From: CBDDKZ01 sp965230415
Lineage (GTDB): Bacteria; Bacteroidota; Bacteroidia; Cytophagales; JAAEPT01
Length of the DNA stretch: 64,000 nt
Direction of reading: 5' to 3'
Assembly: GCA_965230415.1 (NCBI GenBank)
Contig: CBDDKZ010000005.1
Span: 1,178,001-1,242,000, forward strand
Numbering within the stretch: position 1 is the first letter of the stretch; every line of letters begins with the position of its first letter. Shown here one piece after another: positions 25,799 through 34,861 of this stretch. The notes below the pieces were generated by a model that was not told the origin of the DNA, made no database searches, and saw nothing but the letters and a program-made list of their open reading frames with translations. Made by a program: the position numbers and the translations under genes.

Positions 25799-28700
25799 TT
25801 ACTGATCACTTCCAGATTCGTGAACGTTATCTGCGCCACCGTCAACCTCTTCTTCTACATTGTCTTCGTCAGATTCGTCTTCTATTGCTTCATCTAAATC
25901 CTGATCAAACTCATCTTCTTCTTCATTGAGATCATCATAAGCATCCGAATCGTCGTCGTCAGCCTCCTCTTCAATTATTTGTAATTCACCGTTTAAAAAC
26001 GATTCATTGTATTTCTTTAAGAACCTGGACTTTTGAGACTCACTGGCGAGCGTAAAATAATACAGCCCTTTCAGTTCGTTCTTGGCCATAGTAGACTTGG
26101 ATTCAACATAATCGTTAAATTCATTACTTGAGGAAATTGCAACCAGTGCATCATTACTGTATTCCATGTAATACCAGTTGTTATCGTCGAGTTGCAGGTA
26201 TAGGCTCACCCTGTCTCCTACGGAGGATTTGTGAATTTCAAGAAATCCGTCTACATATGCATTCACATCATTTTTAAGAACATTCGAAACGCCCAGTTTA
26301 CCCACACTGTGCCAGGATCTGTGCGCAGCAGAATAGTTCAGGTTTAGATTGTTCAGGACGATGCCTTTGGAGAGGTTTTTCCCAGCTTTATAAATGGGCA
26401 AGTAATTAAGTTTAGTACTCTTTTGATAACTCTCTGCAGCTTTATCACTTTCCAGGTTTGCAATACTATGCAATAAAGAGTCCGAAGAATTGTTTACCTT
26501 TTCCAAACCAAGCAGATAGGCCATTTCTGCCATATCCTTCCCCATTATATCATATAATGCTTCCGGTACGAAATAATTCAATACCATTACACCATTTAAA
26601 TTAACACTAGTATCACTAAGACTATTGATCCCTCTTCCGGCAAATAACATTTCCATATCCAGTTTACCGTCCATATCGGGGTTAATGAGATTCATATTAC
26701 CTTCAAAAACGAATTTCCCTTCTGTTTCATTAAAGCCAAATTTTGAACCTACACGGGTGTCGGCAGATAGCAGTTCATTTGAACCGACTTCAAAATTGCC
26801 AGATTCCAGGTTATGAGTTAAGAAACCTGATGCTGTCAACAACGACTGATCATTGACAGATTTCTTGGTTTCCAAAAAGGTACTATAAAAATTCTTTTTG
26901 GAATTCGAAAAATGAACACCGCAAAGTAAAGGCTTTCCATCGGGCGCATATTGATCTTTGATGTCGATACGAATTCCGTCCGATTTTCGCGAGCTAAACT
27001 TTATCCAGTTTGCCGTGGCTATCAAACTTTTGATATCAAGTTTCACAAAACCGTCAAATTCAAGCTGCTTCTTTTTTGCATACATGGTCGCATTACCTTT
27101 ATATAACATTTGTGGTGCTATATAAAAAGAATCTTCTTCCAGCACTGCTCCATTAGAAACGGTTTGAATTATCGTACTTTTTTTATCTACTTTTTCTTCG
27201 ACCAGCTCGAAACGATTAAACTGTATTGGAAGGGAATCCTGCTCAAAATTGATGAACTGATAGATCGCCTTTCCATCGAACTTATTTCTTGATTTAATAT
27301 TTAAATCACCTTCTGTGAGCAAGTGAAATTTTCCGGCTGTGTCTAAGGTTATTTCAGCTCTGTGCAAGGTTTCAATCTGTGCATTTTCAGTTATATTGAG
27401 TTCACTCTTAAATGGCCTTATACTGGCATCAGCTATTCTTAACTCAGGGACCCCTTTCACATGCAATTTCAGCGAGTCCATGTAATAGGTAGCAGCCTGG
27501 GCATTAAAAGCAATGGAATCCTGTTTGGGGTGTATAGAATAGAAATAAGACTTTTTTAAAGGAATTTCATCCGGTTTAATCATGGTTACTTTTCTTCCTT
27601 TAATGTCCCAGCTCCCTTGGTTTAATGATGATTTATATTTCAAATAAGGAAATTCATTTACAGCAAGAGAGTTGGGTTCGGGTTGAAAATGAGCGACATC
27701 ATTCTCAAAATCCACTTCAATACTTACTTCATCTGATTTCATTGCCGGTTTACCCTGTACTTCGGTCAATATTTCAAATTGTGCATCCCGACCTTTGTAT
27801 TTATGCTGATGAAGAATAATATTTTCCGATATCGTAAGAGACCCCTCTGACCGCATCATACCATTACCTTTCATGCCACTTTTGGTAATTGTCACACTAC
27901 CTGTTAATTGCGCTTTATTGTCATAGGTTTCAAAAGGAGACGCATAACTGGTCAAAATCATCGAGTCTACTTTTGGATACCATACTAATTCATAATCACT
28001 GACGTTGACTGACGGAAATGTGACATATTTATGCGCATCGGGGCATACTCCTTCCTTAGTGACAGAAGACGAGCCTATCGCTTTGACGGAATCTTGATAA
28101 AAGACAAAATCACTGGAATTTATCCGTGTATTGAGGAAATCTATATAGCCTTCACCACGTATCCCTTGTTTACTCATTTTCACTATTCCGTAAAACCTGG
28201 CATTAGTTTCATATAAAGGATATCCTTCATCAGGCACATCATGCTCGAATCCGAATGACAAATCTTCCATTACCCCTAGTTCTTCTTCGAATTCAGGGAA
28301 AATGCCACCAGAATTAAAGGCGCCGTTGAATTTCACATTTCCATCTATTTTATTATCCAAGCTGTCGATATCAAACGGAGGAATTTTATACTTCACAGCC
28401 GTATCATAGACTCCACCTAAGACATCACCCTGGTTAAATACAACCGAAGCTCCTTTATTCGCATCAAAATGTGGGAAATTGGGATAATTAACTTTACCGG
28501 ATTTGTTATCGGCCTTGTCTATGGTCAGGGTTCCTGATGAGTAACTCAATTTGTTTTCCAAAGTCTTACTTCCTCTGACTTCACCAGTCACACTATCTTT
28601 TACCTCTACTATAAACTTAATAGAATCAATATGAGCTAATTCCATATTGAACTCGTCATAGTTAAATTTAAAATCGCGTCCGTTAAATTGATAACCTGTG

Positions 28701-30694
28701 GTATGAACGCGTCCGTTAAATTCAATATTTCTATTCTCTTTTATCATAATCCTGCGATCGGCAGGATAACAAACAACATTAGAAGAATCACTTAACCTAA
28801 ATTCATCGACTCCCTCAACGATCATCGTGTTGGTAGTGATATGTAGGTGTGCATTAACAGATGGCGGGTCAACAGATTTAATTGAAATGATGTCGAAATC
28901 TTTATCACCTTTATGCGACTCTACATAATGCCTGGTCTTAGGTTTAAGAATAACGAGACCTGTCCTTGTATTATAATCAATATAACCGTGCCGCATCAAC
29001 GTTTTCATAGCATCCTTTACTACGGCATCCTTCTGTCTTGAAAATTTGGCAAGATCCAAAGCATTGAACGAAGTTTTCTTTGTTCTATTGACATAATTAA
29101 GTATTAATTGCAAGGGATGAAATGGAAAAAATCCCTTTAAACGAATATATTCCGACTGGTTAAAACTTTCCGCCGAATTGAAAAAAGCCGGGCGTTCATT
29201 TCGGGCATTAGTCATATAAAACTGGATAACGGTATCATTCAATACCCATTTAATGGCATCAACGTGTATCTCCAATTGATGATGGTGATCTATAAACGCA
29301 GAATTTTTAAATGCTCCTTTATCGCGGGTGACTTTCAGTTCTTTATTAACATTGTTATACTTTAAGCTAACCCCCGGGTTGTAAATAGAGTCATGATTTT
29401 CGTAAATAACGATTGCACACAGGTTGGAAGCTATGGTAGAATCGTTTAGTGTAAAGTTTTTTGATTTTGCTTTGAATTTTTCTTCTCCATTCAAATAAAA
29501 ATCTACCACGCATAGCCCCTCATTTAACGAAGTACTCAAAACCCTTGCTCCTTCCAGTGAAAAACCTCCTTTGTATTTTACATTTTCTTCTAGTCCTTTA
29601 ATATGTACGTCGTTGGTATAGGACATAAAGCGAGGATATTTGGCACTTTCGTTTGGCCGTCGCCTTACGCTCGAGAACTCAAATATACCTTTGATTGGTT
29701 CGTGCAGTTTCTCGTTATAGTTCAGCATGATGCCTTCAGCCTTAACAGTACGTGTATTTGTTTTAAATTCGTATTTATTTAATTCAACAAAGGCCTTATC
29801 TCCAAGTTCTGTATTTGACCAATCAAATTTCCCGCCTTCACCAACAAATTTATTCTCGGTTATTATAAAAGTACCTGATGTATTCTGAATGGCTACGGAG
29901 TCGTATTTGGCTTCAAGATCCAGCGTAACACCTTTAAACTCAAAAACGGGTCCGTTTGGTACCGACAAAATGGGTTCTGAAAACAAGGTCTCAGCAACCG
30001 CATCAGATATTACTTCTTCGTCTTCATTCAGGGTACCCCAGTTTTCGGCATCGTCTTGGTCATCCCAATCTCCAAAGGCATCACCATTATCGTCGCCCCA
30101 CCCGTCTTTATTCTCATCTTTCCATTCACCGGTATCATCCTGCCCCCCGGTCTCTTCAATCAACTCTTCTTCTATGAGCTCTTTCTCCTCAATAAATTTC
30201 AATTCAAAATTTTCTCCGGTTACGTGCCAATTGTGTTTCACATCGGTAAAAAGTAAGTCTGACTTGAAAAAATTCCTTGTTGTGGCCAGGTAAGCCTTTA
30301 TTTTTTTGCTGTCGTAGGCCTTAAACACTTTCCTGTTTACTTTATACAGATTGTCTAACTTAGCTCCGCTTAAACCCTTATTATTAGCTGCATAATATAC
30401 TTGCTCCATGAAAGAGGTCAAATAAGGTACAGTTCTTAAGCCTTTCTTTTTTAAAAAATTAATATCTTCGATGAAGTACTTCTTCAGCTTAGGGTCTAAA
30501 GAAGTCCATAATTCTGTGAACTTAGCTACCTTTTCGTCCTCGGCTTCTTTATTATATGTGCTTACCGATTTGGTGATTTCTTTTATAAAAACGTTATGGT
30601 CTTTGGAAAAGGATCCATTTTGCTGAGCATGTAAGGATACGGACATTATTAACGCTAAAAGCGCCAACCCAAAATGACTAATTGAAATTCTCAT
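25799..30694 (-). CDS. Giant exported protein, conserved in Bacteroidota, function unknown
   Basis: The ATG at 30694 overlaps the prmA stop by 4 bases (ATGA) and begins a clean signal peptide ending SLHAQQ. An upstream ATG at 30718 is less likely. The 1631-residue product is mostly beta-rich, with many repeated motifs of the form KFDGKAIYQFINF, GSVTITKSGMKGNGMM or RGEGYIDFLN. These suggest a long beta-solenoid or OstA/AsmA-like taco; this is inference. Near 525-590 a helical, winged-helix-like segment (FNALDLAKFSRQKD... LMRHGYIDYNTRTGLVIL) interrupts the beta pattern. Two strongly acidic stretches stand out: about 182-227 (rich in DGW/DDQ) and the last 55 residues (almost all Asp/Glu). There is no sorting tail, so it is periplasmic or outer-membrane associated. 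It ends the tpiA-DUF6150-prmA operon. Confidence 0.75.
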   Translation of the reverse strand: MRISISHFGLALLALIMSVSLHAQQNGSFSKDHNVFIKEITKSVSTYNKEAEDEKVAKFTELWTSLDPKLKKYFIEDINFLKKKGLRTVPYLTSFMEQVYYAANNKGLSGAKLDNLYKVNRKVFKAYDSKKIKAYLATTRNFFKSDLLFTDVKHNWHVTGENFELKFIEEKELIEEELIEETGGQDDTGEWKDENKDGWGDDNGDAFGDWDDQDDAENWGTLNEDEEVISDAVAETLFSEPILSVPNGPVFEFKGVTLDLEAKYDSVAIQNTSGTFIITENKFVGEGGKFDWSNTELGDKAFVELNKYEFKTNTRTVKAEGIMLNYNEKLHEPIKGIFEFSSVRRRPNESAKYPRFMSYTNDVHIKGLEENVKYKGGFSLEGARVLSTSLNEGLCVVDFYLNGEEKFKAKSKNFTLNDSTIASNLCAIVIYENHDSIYNPGVSLKYNNVNKELKVTRDKGAFKNSAFIDHHHQLEIHVDAIKWVLNDTVIQFYMTNARNERPAFFNSAESFNQSEYIRLKGFFPFHPLQLILNYVNRTKKTSFNALDLAKFSRQKDAVVKDAMKTLMRHGYIDYNTRTGLVILKPKTRHYVESHKGDKDFDIISIKSVDPPSVNAHLHITTNTMIVEGVDEFRLSDSSNVVCYPADRRIMIKENRNIEFNGRVHTTGYQFNGRDFKFNYDEFNMELAHIDSIKFIVEVKDSVTGEVRGSKTLENKLSYSSGTLTIDKADNKSGKVNYPNFPHFDANKGASVVFNQGDVLGGVYDTAVKYKIPPFDIDSLDNKIDGNVKFNGAFNSGGIFPEFEEELGVMEDLSFGFEHDVPDEGYPLYETNARFYGIVKMSKQGIRGEGYIDFLNTRINSSDFVFYQDSVKAIGSSSVTKEGVCPDAHKYVTFPSVNVSDYELVWYPKVDSMILTSYASPFETYDNKAQLTGSVTITKSGMKGNGMMRSEGSLTISENIILHQHKYKGRDAQFEILTEVQGKPAMKSDEVSIEVDFENDVAHFQPEPNSLAVNEFPYLKYKSSLNQGSWDIKGRKVTMIKPDEIPLKKSYFYSIHPKQDSIAFNAQAATYYMDSLKLHVKGVPELRIADASIRPFKSELNITENAQIETLHRAEITLDTAGKFHLLTEGDLNIKSRNKFDGKAIYQFINFEQDSLPIQFNRFELVEEKVDKKSTIIQTVSNGAVLEEDSFYIAPQMLYKGNATMYAKKKQLEFDGFVKLDIKSLIATANWIKFSSRKSDGIRIDIKDQYAPDGKPLLCGVHFSNSKKNFYSTFLETKKSVNDQSLLTASGFLTHNLESGNFEVGSNELLSADTRVGSKFGFNETEGKFVFEGNMNLINPDMDGKLDMEMLFAGRGINSLSDTSVNLNGVMVLNYFVPEALYDIMGKDMAEMAYLLGLEKVNNSSDSLLHSIANLESDKAAESYQKSTKLNYLPIYKAGKNLSKGIVLNNLNLNYSAAHRSWHSVGKLGVSNVLKNDVNAYVDGFLEIHKSSVGDRVSLYLQLDDNNWYYMEYSNDALVAISSSNEFNDYVESKSTMAKNELKGLYYFTLASESQKSRFLKKYNESFLNGELQIIEEEADDDDSDAYDDLNEEEDEFDQDLDEAIEDESDEDNVEEEVDGGADNVHESGSDQ

Positions 30695-31521
30695 TTTTTC
30701 AACAACAAACTTGACCAAGGCGATTGATTTTTTTTGCTAATTAACTGAAATCCTGCTTTTTCTGCCTCTAACACAACATCATCAACGTCTTCTTCATAAA
30801 AGCCACTCAACACAAGATAGCCATTTTTCTTCAGATATTTGAAATAGGCAGTTATATCATTGATAATAATATTCTTGTTAATATTTGCCAGAATTAAATC
30901 AAATGAACCCGATGCTGTTAACGAATCTATAGTTCCTTTGAAAACTTGAATATTTGAACTATTATTTAGTTGAATGTTTTCTGTAGCGTTTTCTACACTC
31001 CACTCATCAATATCGCAGGCTGTAATTGCTTCTGCTTGCAATTTGGAAGCCATAATCGACAATATCCCCGTTCCACAACCGACATCTAACACGTATTTAC
31101 CTTTATGCTCTAATTCCATTTGATATTGGAGCATCATAGAGGTAGTGTGGTGGTGACCCGTTCCAAATGACATTCTGGGGTTAATGACAATTTCATAGTC
31201 ATATGCTTTATTGGGTTCGTGAAAAGGAGCCCTAATAATACACTTATCGTTGACTATGGATTCTTTGAAATTGGATTCCCACTTTTCATTCCAATTTATT
31301 TTCTCCTGTTTTTTTACCTCAAAGCTTATCTCACTGTTCATCGAACTGTAACGTTCAATAAGATCTTTAAAACCATTAGAATCAAACTTATGCTCCTCCA
31401 CATAAGCTTTAAGTTCGTCCTCTTCTTCTAAAAAAGAATCAAATTCCAACATTGAAAGTTCTGCCATGAGCAATTCATGCAATGAAGAACTGGCTTTGAT
31501 GTTAATTTCAAGAAATTCCAA
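30691..31521 (-). CDS. prmA: Ribosomal protein L11 methyltransferase PrmA
   Basis: PrmA trimethylates lysines and the N-terminus of ribosomal protein L11 using S-adenosylmethionine. The 276-residue protein has the short N-terminal substrate-binding domain (1-85), then the class I methyltransferase fold. The fold shows MSFGTGHHHTTSMML (about 123-137), the SAM loop VLDVGCGTGILSIMASKL (about 150-167) and LILANINKNIIINDI (about 207-221), where the usual NPPY-type motif is NINK as in other PrmA. The length and motif order match the family well. The gene lies 17 bases after the DUF6150 gene and overlaps the giant exported protein by 4 bases. Confidence 0.94.
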   Translation of the reverse strand: MEFLEINIKASSSLHELLMAELSMLEFDSFLEEEDELKAYVEEHKFDSNGFKDLIERYSSMNSEISFEVKKQEKINWNEKWESNFKESIVNDKCIIRAPFHEPNKAYDYEIVINPRMSFGTGHHHTTSMMLQYQMELEHKGKYVLDVGCGTGILSIMASKLQAEAITACDIDEWSVENATENIQLNNSSNIQVFKGTIDSLTASGSFDLILANINKNIIINDITAYFKYLKKNGYLVLSGFYEEDVDDVVLEAEKAGFQLISKKNQSPWSSLLLKK

Positions 31522-31538
31522 TTAAACAGATTTAGCGA

Positions 31539-31919
31539 TTAATGACATCCGGCGAATGCTTCAATGTCTGTGAAATAAATATTGAAGTCGGCGAAAGAAT
31601 TGTCACTTTCAATGAATAGTGTAAAATTAGCAAAAGCAGGGTCAGATGCGATATACCAATGTCCGGGTCTATCTGCATACAGATCACTTTCTTCTTTGTA
31701 CACGGTAATATCTGCAAAGCCTTCTGAACCTTCAATGTAAACAGTATAATCTGCGAGAGCTCTGTTAGATTCAAAGTACACCGTACCGTACAACTCACAA
31801 GGGTCTGAGAGTGGTTTGGCCTTTTTTACTGCAGAAAACAAACTAACTGCAGTAAAAATGACCAGTGTTAATAAAATTCTTCTTAGTATTTTTTTAGAAT
31901 GATTTGATAATATCGACAA
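31539..31919 (-). CDS. DUF6150-like small exported protein with 13-residue repeats
   Basis: A 126-residue protein with an N-terminal hydrophobic segment (about 12-30) that looks like a signal peptide or anchor. From residue 40 it consists of short repeats of about 13-14 residues with the theme S-x-x-x-A-D-[YIF]-x-[VI]-[YF]. Examples are SNRALADYTVY, SEGFADITVY, SDPAFANFTLF and SDNSFADFNIY. It starts near Cys41 and ends GCH. This matches my recollection of the DUF6150 family, whose function is unknown. Its start lies 26 bases inside the end of tpiA, and it is followed 17 bases later by prmA, so it is an operon member. A beta-solenoid-like fold is an inference from the repeat period. Confidence 0.75.
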   Translation of the reverse strand: MSILSNHSKKILRRILLTLVIFTAVSLFSAVKKAKPLSDPCELYGTVYFESNRALADYTVYIEGSEGFADITVYKEESDLYADRPGHWYIASDPAFANFTLFIESDNSFADFNIYFTDIEAFAGCH

Positions 31920-32652
31920 AATCTTGTGCTTTTAATGAGGCACCTCCTATTAGACCACCGTCCACATCCGGACATGCAAATAATTCTGGTGCATTTCCTG
32001 GCTTGCAGCTTCCTCCGTATAATATGGAAACTTCATCTGCCACTTCCTGACTGTAGTTGGACGCTATATGATCTCGTAAAATCTTGTGCATTTCCTGCGC
32101 CTGCTCCGTGGAAGCAGTCACACCAGTTCCAATGGCCCAAATTGGTTCATATGCTATTACTACACTTTTAATACCTTCGGCATCCAAATGAAACAAACTT
32201 TCGGTTAATTGTGCTTTTACAAAATCAATATGCACTCCACCTTCTCTTTGTTCCAACGACTCACCACAGCAGAAAATAGGTGTATTGCCGTTTTCAAGTA
32301 TTGCATCAACCTTTTCTTTAACAAAAGCATTGGTTTCGTTAAAATATTCGCGACGCTCACTATGGCCTATAATTACGAATTGAGCCCCTACAGACTTCAA
32401 CATTGCTAATGATGTTTCTCCAGTAAATGCTCCGGAAGACTTTGGGTAACAATTTTGTGCACCTAACGAAATAGCTGAATTATGTATAACGTCTCCAACT
32501 GCAGACAAATTCACAAAGGGTGGACATAATACGGCTTGTACACCTGCTACATCATTACTTTTCACCAATGCTAAAACCGCTTCAGCTAAGTTTTTACTTT
32601 CATCGATGTCATTATTCATTTTCCAGTTTCCTGCAACTATTTTCTTTCTCAT
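31894..32652 (-). CDS. tpiA: Triose-phosphate isomerase
   Basis: TpiA interconverts dihydroxyacetone phosphate and glyceraldehyde-3-phosphate in glycolysis and gluconeogenesis. Starting at the ATG at 32652 gives 252 residues beginning MRKKIVAGNWKMN, the standard N-terminus. An upstream ATG at 32715 would add 21 residues not found in the family and would remove the promoter. Catalytic residues are visible: Asn and Lys in GNWKMN, the His in IGHSERR (about 97), and the Glu in AYEPIWAIGTG (about 169). The phosphate-binding loops YGGSCKPGN and GGLIGGASL follow. The gene is first in the operon with DUF6150, prmA and the giant exported protein. Confidence 0.97.
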   Translation of the reverse strand: MRKKIVAGNWKMNNDIDESKNLAEAVLALVKSNDVAGVQAVLCPPFVNLSAVGDVIHNSAISLGAQNCYPKSSGAFTGETSLAMLKSVGAQFVIIGHSERREYFNETNAFVKEKVDAILENGNTPIFCCGESLEQREGGVHIDFVKAQLTESLFHLDAEGIKSVVIAYEPIWAIGTGVTASTEQAQEMHKILRDHIASNYSQEVADEVSILYGGSCKPGNAPELFACPDVDGGLIGGASLKAQDFVDIIKSF

Positions 32653-32687
32653 CTTTGCTGTGCCTTGTATTAATTTACGGATAAAAT

Positions 32688-32719
32688 CAAAGATAAACAA
32701 AAGATAGGTGAACACACAA
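32688..32719 (-). promoter_or_regulatory. Promoter of the tpiA operon
   Basis: On the minus strand a TTG (32719-32717) lies 21 bases before TATCTTTG (32695-32688), a perfect TAnnTTTG box. This is the spacing of the Bacteroidota -33/-7 promoter. The -7 box lies 35 bases upstream of the chosen tpiA start. It also supports the shorter tpiA reading frame. Confidence 0.55.
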
Positions 32720-33024
32720 GCGTAAACAGGTATTTAGTTCGTGCTCCCATTCGCACCACTAAAAGTACGCTTCAAAATAATAATTTCACTTGTTCATAAG
32801 CTCACGGTACTTCGAAAGCCATAATCAAAATCATATTTGGTGCTGAAATTCGTCAAGACGGACAAAACACCTGAAAAACAGCCTGTTACAACGAAACACT
32901 GCCTGGAATTCAGGGAAATAATTCGAAACAACACTTGTTAATTTATGATTAACAATTATTTAACCATCTCTTGTACTTTTTGTAGACTATTGCATTTACT
33001 TTTCCGGCAAATTAAAACAAACCG
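32720..33024. other. Intergenic region between tpiA and pstS
   Basis: No gene is seen in this 305-base stretch. Its left end holds the tpiA promoter and its right end the repeat-type box upstream of pstS, both listed separately. The middle (about 32740-32920) shows nothing I can assign. Confidence 0.5.
32938..32965 (+). promoter_or_regulatory. Pho-box-like direct repeats upstream of pstS
   Basis: Three hexamers, TTAATT (32938), TTAACA (32949) and TTAACC (32960), are spaced exactly 11 bases apart. This is the layout of PhoP/PhoB-type boxes (TTAACA-N5 repeats are known for Bacillus PhoP). A TACTTTTT sequence at 32974, close to the -7 consensus, follows 8 bases after the last hexamer. The site precedes a phosphate transport operon, so regulation by a PhoB/PhoP-type response regulator is likely but untested. 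Confidence 0.5.
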
Positions 33025-33942
33025 ATGAAAATAAGTGCATTCATATATTGTATTATACTCCTCTCAATTTTAGGCTCGTGTGGAAATTCAAGTAAAAAAA
33101 ACACAGTTCTCGTTGACGGATCAAGTACGGTGTACCCTTTATCGGAGGCCGTTGCTGAAGAGTTTTCAAAGGCCGAACCCGAAATTTGTGTTATTGTAAA
33201 CTATTCAGGTACAGGAAGTGGTTTCAAAAACTTTTTTGCTCAGAATTGCGACATCAACAATGCATCGAGACCAATTAAGCCAAAGGAAATAAATCAGTCG
33301 AAAGCAACTCAAACCGATTACCTGGAATTGAAAGTGGCTTACGACGGTTTGGCCATAGTGATTAATAAGGAAAACACCTGGGTTAATGAATTATCAGTGG
33401 AGGATTTGAGAAAAATATGGGAACCCGGTGCCAAAGGGAAAATAAACAAGTGGTCAGATATTCATAAAAACTGGCCTGACGAGAAGATAAAATTATATGG
33501 CCCCGGACCGGCATCTGGAACTTTCGATTTCTTTACAGAAAAAATAATGAATAAAGCCGGAAGCTGCCGGAATGATTACTCACCTAATGAAGATGATCAC
33601 GTTTTGGTACATGGGATAAGCCAAAACAAATATGCGCTGGGTTATTTCGGTTATGCTTACTTTGAAGAAAACAAAGACAAACTAAAGCTGGTCCCGGTAA
33701 ATAATGGTAAAGCGACTGTACTACCTTCACCGGAAACCGTCACGAACGGCACCTATTCTCCTTTAACCAGACCACTTTACATTTATGTGAACAAAAACTC
33801 ATGCTCCAAAAAAGTGGTGCGGGAATTTGTAAGATATTATTTAAATAATGCCGGCCCACTAGCCAGTGAAGTAGGGTACATGGCTCTTAAAGAGCAGCAA
33901 TACACCAAAGAAATGCAAAGATTCGAGCAGTTTCTGCAATAG
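33025..33942 (+). CDS. pstS: Phosphate ABC transporter substrate-binding lipoprotein PstS
   Basis: The phosphate-binding component of the high-affinity Pst transporter. The 305-residue protein begins with a lipoprotein signal and the lipobox LGSC (Cys19), so it is anchored in the membrane and faces the periplasm. Phosphate-contact loops are present: VDGSSTVYPLSEAVAEEF (about 30-47), NYSGTGSGFKNFF (about 61-73), NNASRPIKPKEI (about 79-90) and GPGPASGTFDFFTE (about 157-170). The length is normal for Bacteroidota PstS. It is the first gene of a four-gene pst operon and is preceded by 11-base repeats of the Pho-box type. It is separated from pstC by 31 bases. Confidence 0.95.
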   Translation: MKISAFIYCIILLSILGSCGNSSKKNTVLVDGSSTVYPLSEAVAEEFSKAEPEICVIVNYSGTGSGFKNFFAQNCDINNASRPIKPKEINQSKATQTDYLELKVAYDGLAIVINKENTWVNELSVEDLRKIWEPGAKGKINKWSDIHKNWPDEKIKLYGPGPASGTFDFFTEKIMNKAGSCRNDYSPNEDDHVLVHGISQNKYALGYFGYAYFEENKDKLKLVPVNNGKATVLPSPETVTNGTYSPLTRPLYIYVNKNSCSKKVVREFVRYYLNNAGPLASEVGYMALKEQQYTKEMQRFEQFLQ

Positions 33943-33973
33943 TGACTGCTATAATTCAAATGGAACAGTATTT

Positions 33974-34861
33974 ATGTTGAACAGATATACCAAGGAAAAA
34001 ATAATAGAAAGCATTTTGGCCAGCAGCGCCGGAATAACCATTTCCATTACACTGGGCATTATTATTATTTTGTCTTTTAACGCGTTTCTTTTTTTTGAAA
34101 GTGTGCCATTATCGACATTCTTGACAGACACGGAATGGACACCTACATTTGCAGAGAAAAACTATGGGATTCTGCCATTGCTTACTGGCACTTTGCTTAC
34201 ATCACTAATAGCAACAGTCATTGCAGTGGTTCTTGGAGTTACCATTGCTATTTATTTAAGTGAATACGCACCTCAGAACTTCAAGAGAAAAGTAAAACCC
34301 GCACTTGAAGTACTAGCTGCTGTGCCAACGGTTGTCTATGGCTATTTTGCCTTAACTATTGTCACCCCTTTTTTAAAGGAGACCATTTTTCCTACTATAG
34401 AAATAAACAACGCACTTTCGGCAGGAATTGTCATGGGTATAATGATACTGCCAATGGTATCTTCATTGAGCGAAGATGCCATGAATGCGGTTCCGGGATC
34501 GTTGCGCAGAGGGTCCTTTGCCCTTGGTGGCACCAAACTGCAAACAGCAATTAAAGTAGTTGTACCTGCCGCTTCCTCGGGAATTATAGTTTCGATCATA
34601 CTGGCGATATCGAGAGCACTAGGTGAAACCATGATTGTGAGTATTGCTGCCGGTTCCAAACCCTCTATGAGTTTGAACCCATTGCGAGAAGTAGAAACAG
34701 TAACAGCGTATATGGTGGGTGTAAGTAAGAGTGATGTGGCAATTGGTGATCCTGCGTATTATGCGATGTATGCTACAGGAATTAGCCTGTTTTTATTCAC
34801 ACTCCTATTGAATATTATTAGTTCCTATATCAAAAAGAAATTTCAGGAAAGGTATGAATGA
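33974..34861 (+). CDS. pstC: Phosphate ABC transporter permease PstC
   Basis: One of two inner-membrane permease subunits of the Pst phosphate importer. The 295-residue protein has six predicted helices. The ABC-permease (EAA) loop near 172-205 reads SLRRGSFALGGTKLQTAIKVVVPAASSG, in two parts. Conserved stretches include AIYLSEYAPQNFKRKVKPALE (about 93-113, read in two pieces) and AVPTVVYGYFALT (about 117-129). The family-typical IMILPMVSSLSEDAMNAVP stretch is near 155-173. It overlaps pstA by 8 bases. Assignment to PstC rather than PstA rests on gene order and the N-terminal sequence. Confidence 0.94.
   Translation: MLNRYTKEKIIESILASSAGITISITLGIIIILSFNAFLFFESVPLSTFLTDTEWTPTFAEKNYGILPLLTGTLLTSLIATVIAVVLGVTIAIYLSEYAPQNFKRKVKPALEVLAAVPTVVYGYFALTIVTPFLKETIFPTIEINNALSAGIVMGIMILPMVSSLSEDAMNAVPGSLRRGSFALGGTKLQTAIKVVVPAASSGIIVSIILAISRALGETMIVSIAAGSKPSMSLNPLREVETVTAYMVGVSKSDVAIGDPAYYAMYATGISLFLFTLLLNIISSYIKKKFQERYE

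Noticed and set aside
29889..30293. Rightward 134-codon reading frame rich in Ser and Pro
   Set aside because: It is antisense to the acidic stretch of the giant exported protein; complementing Asp/Glu codons yields Ser/Pro-rich open frames by chance.
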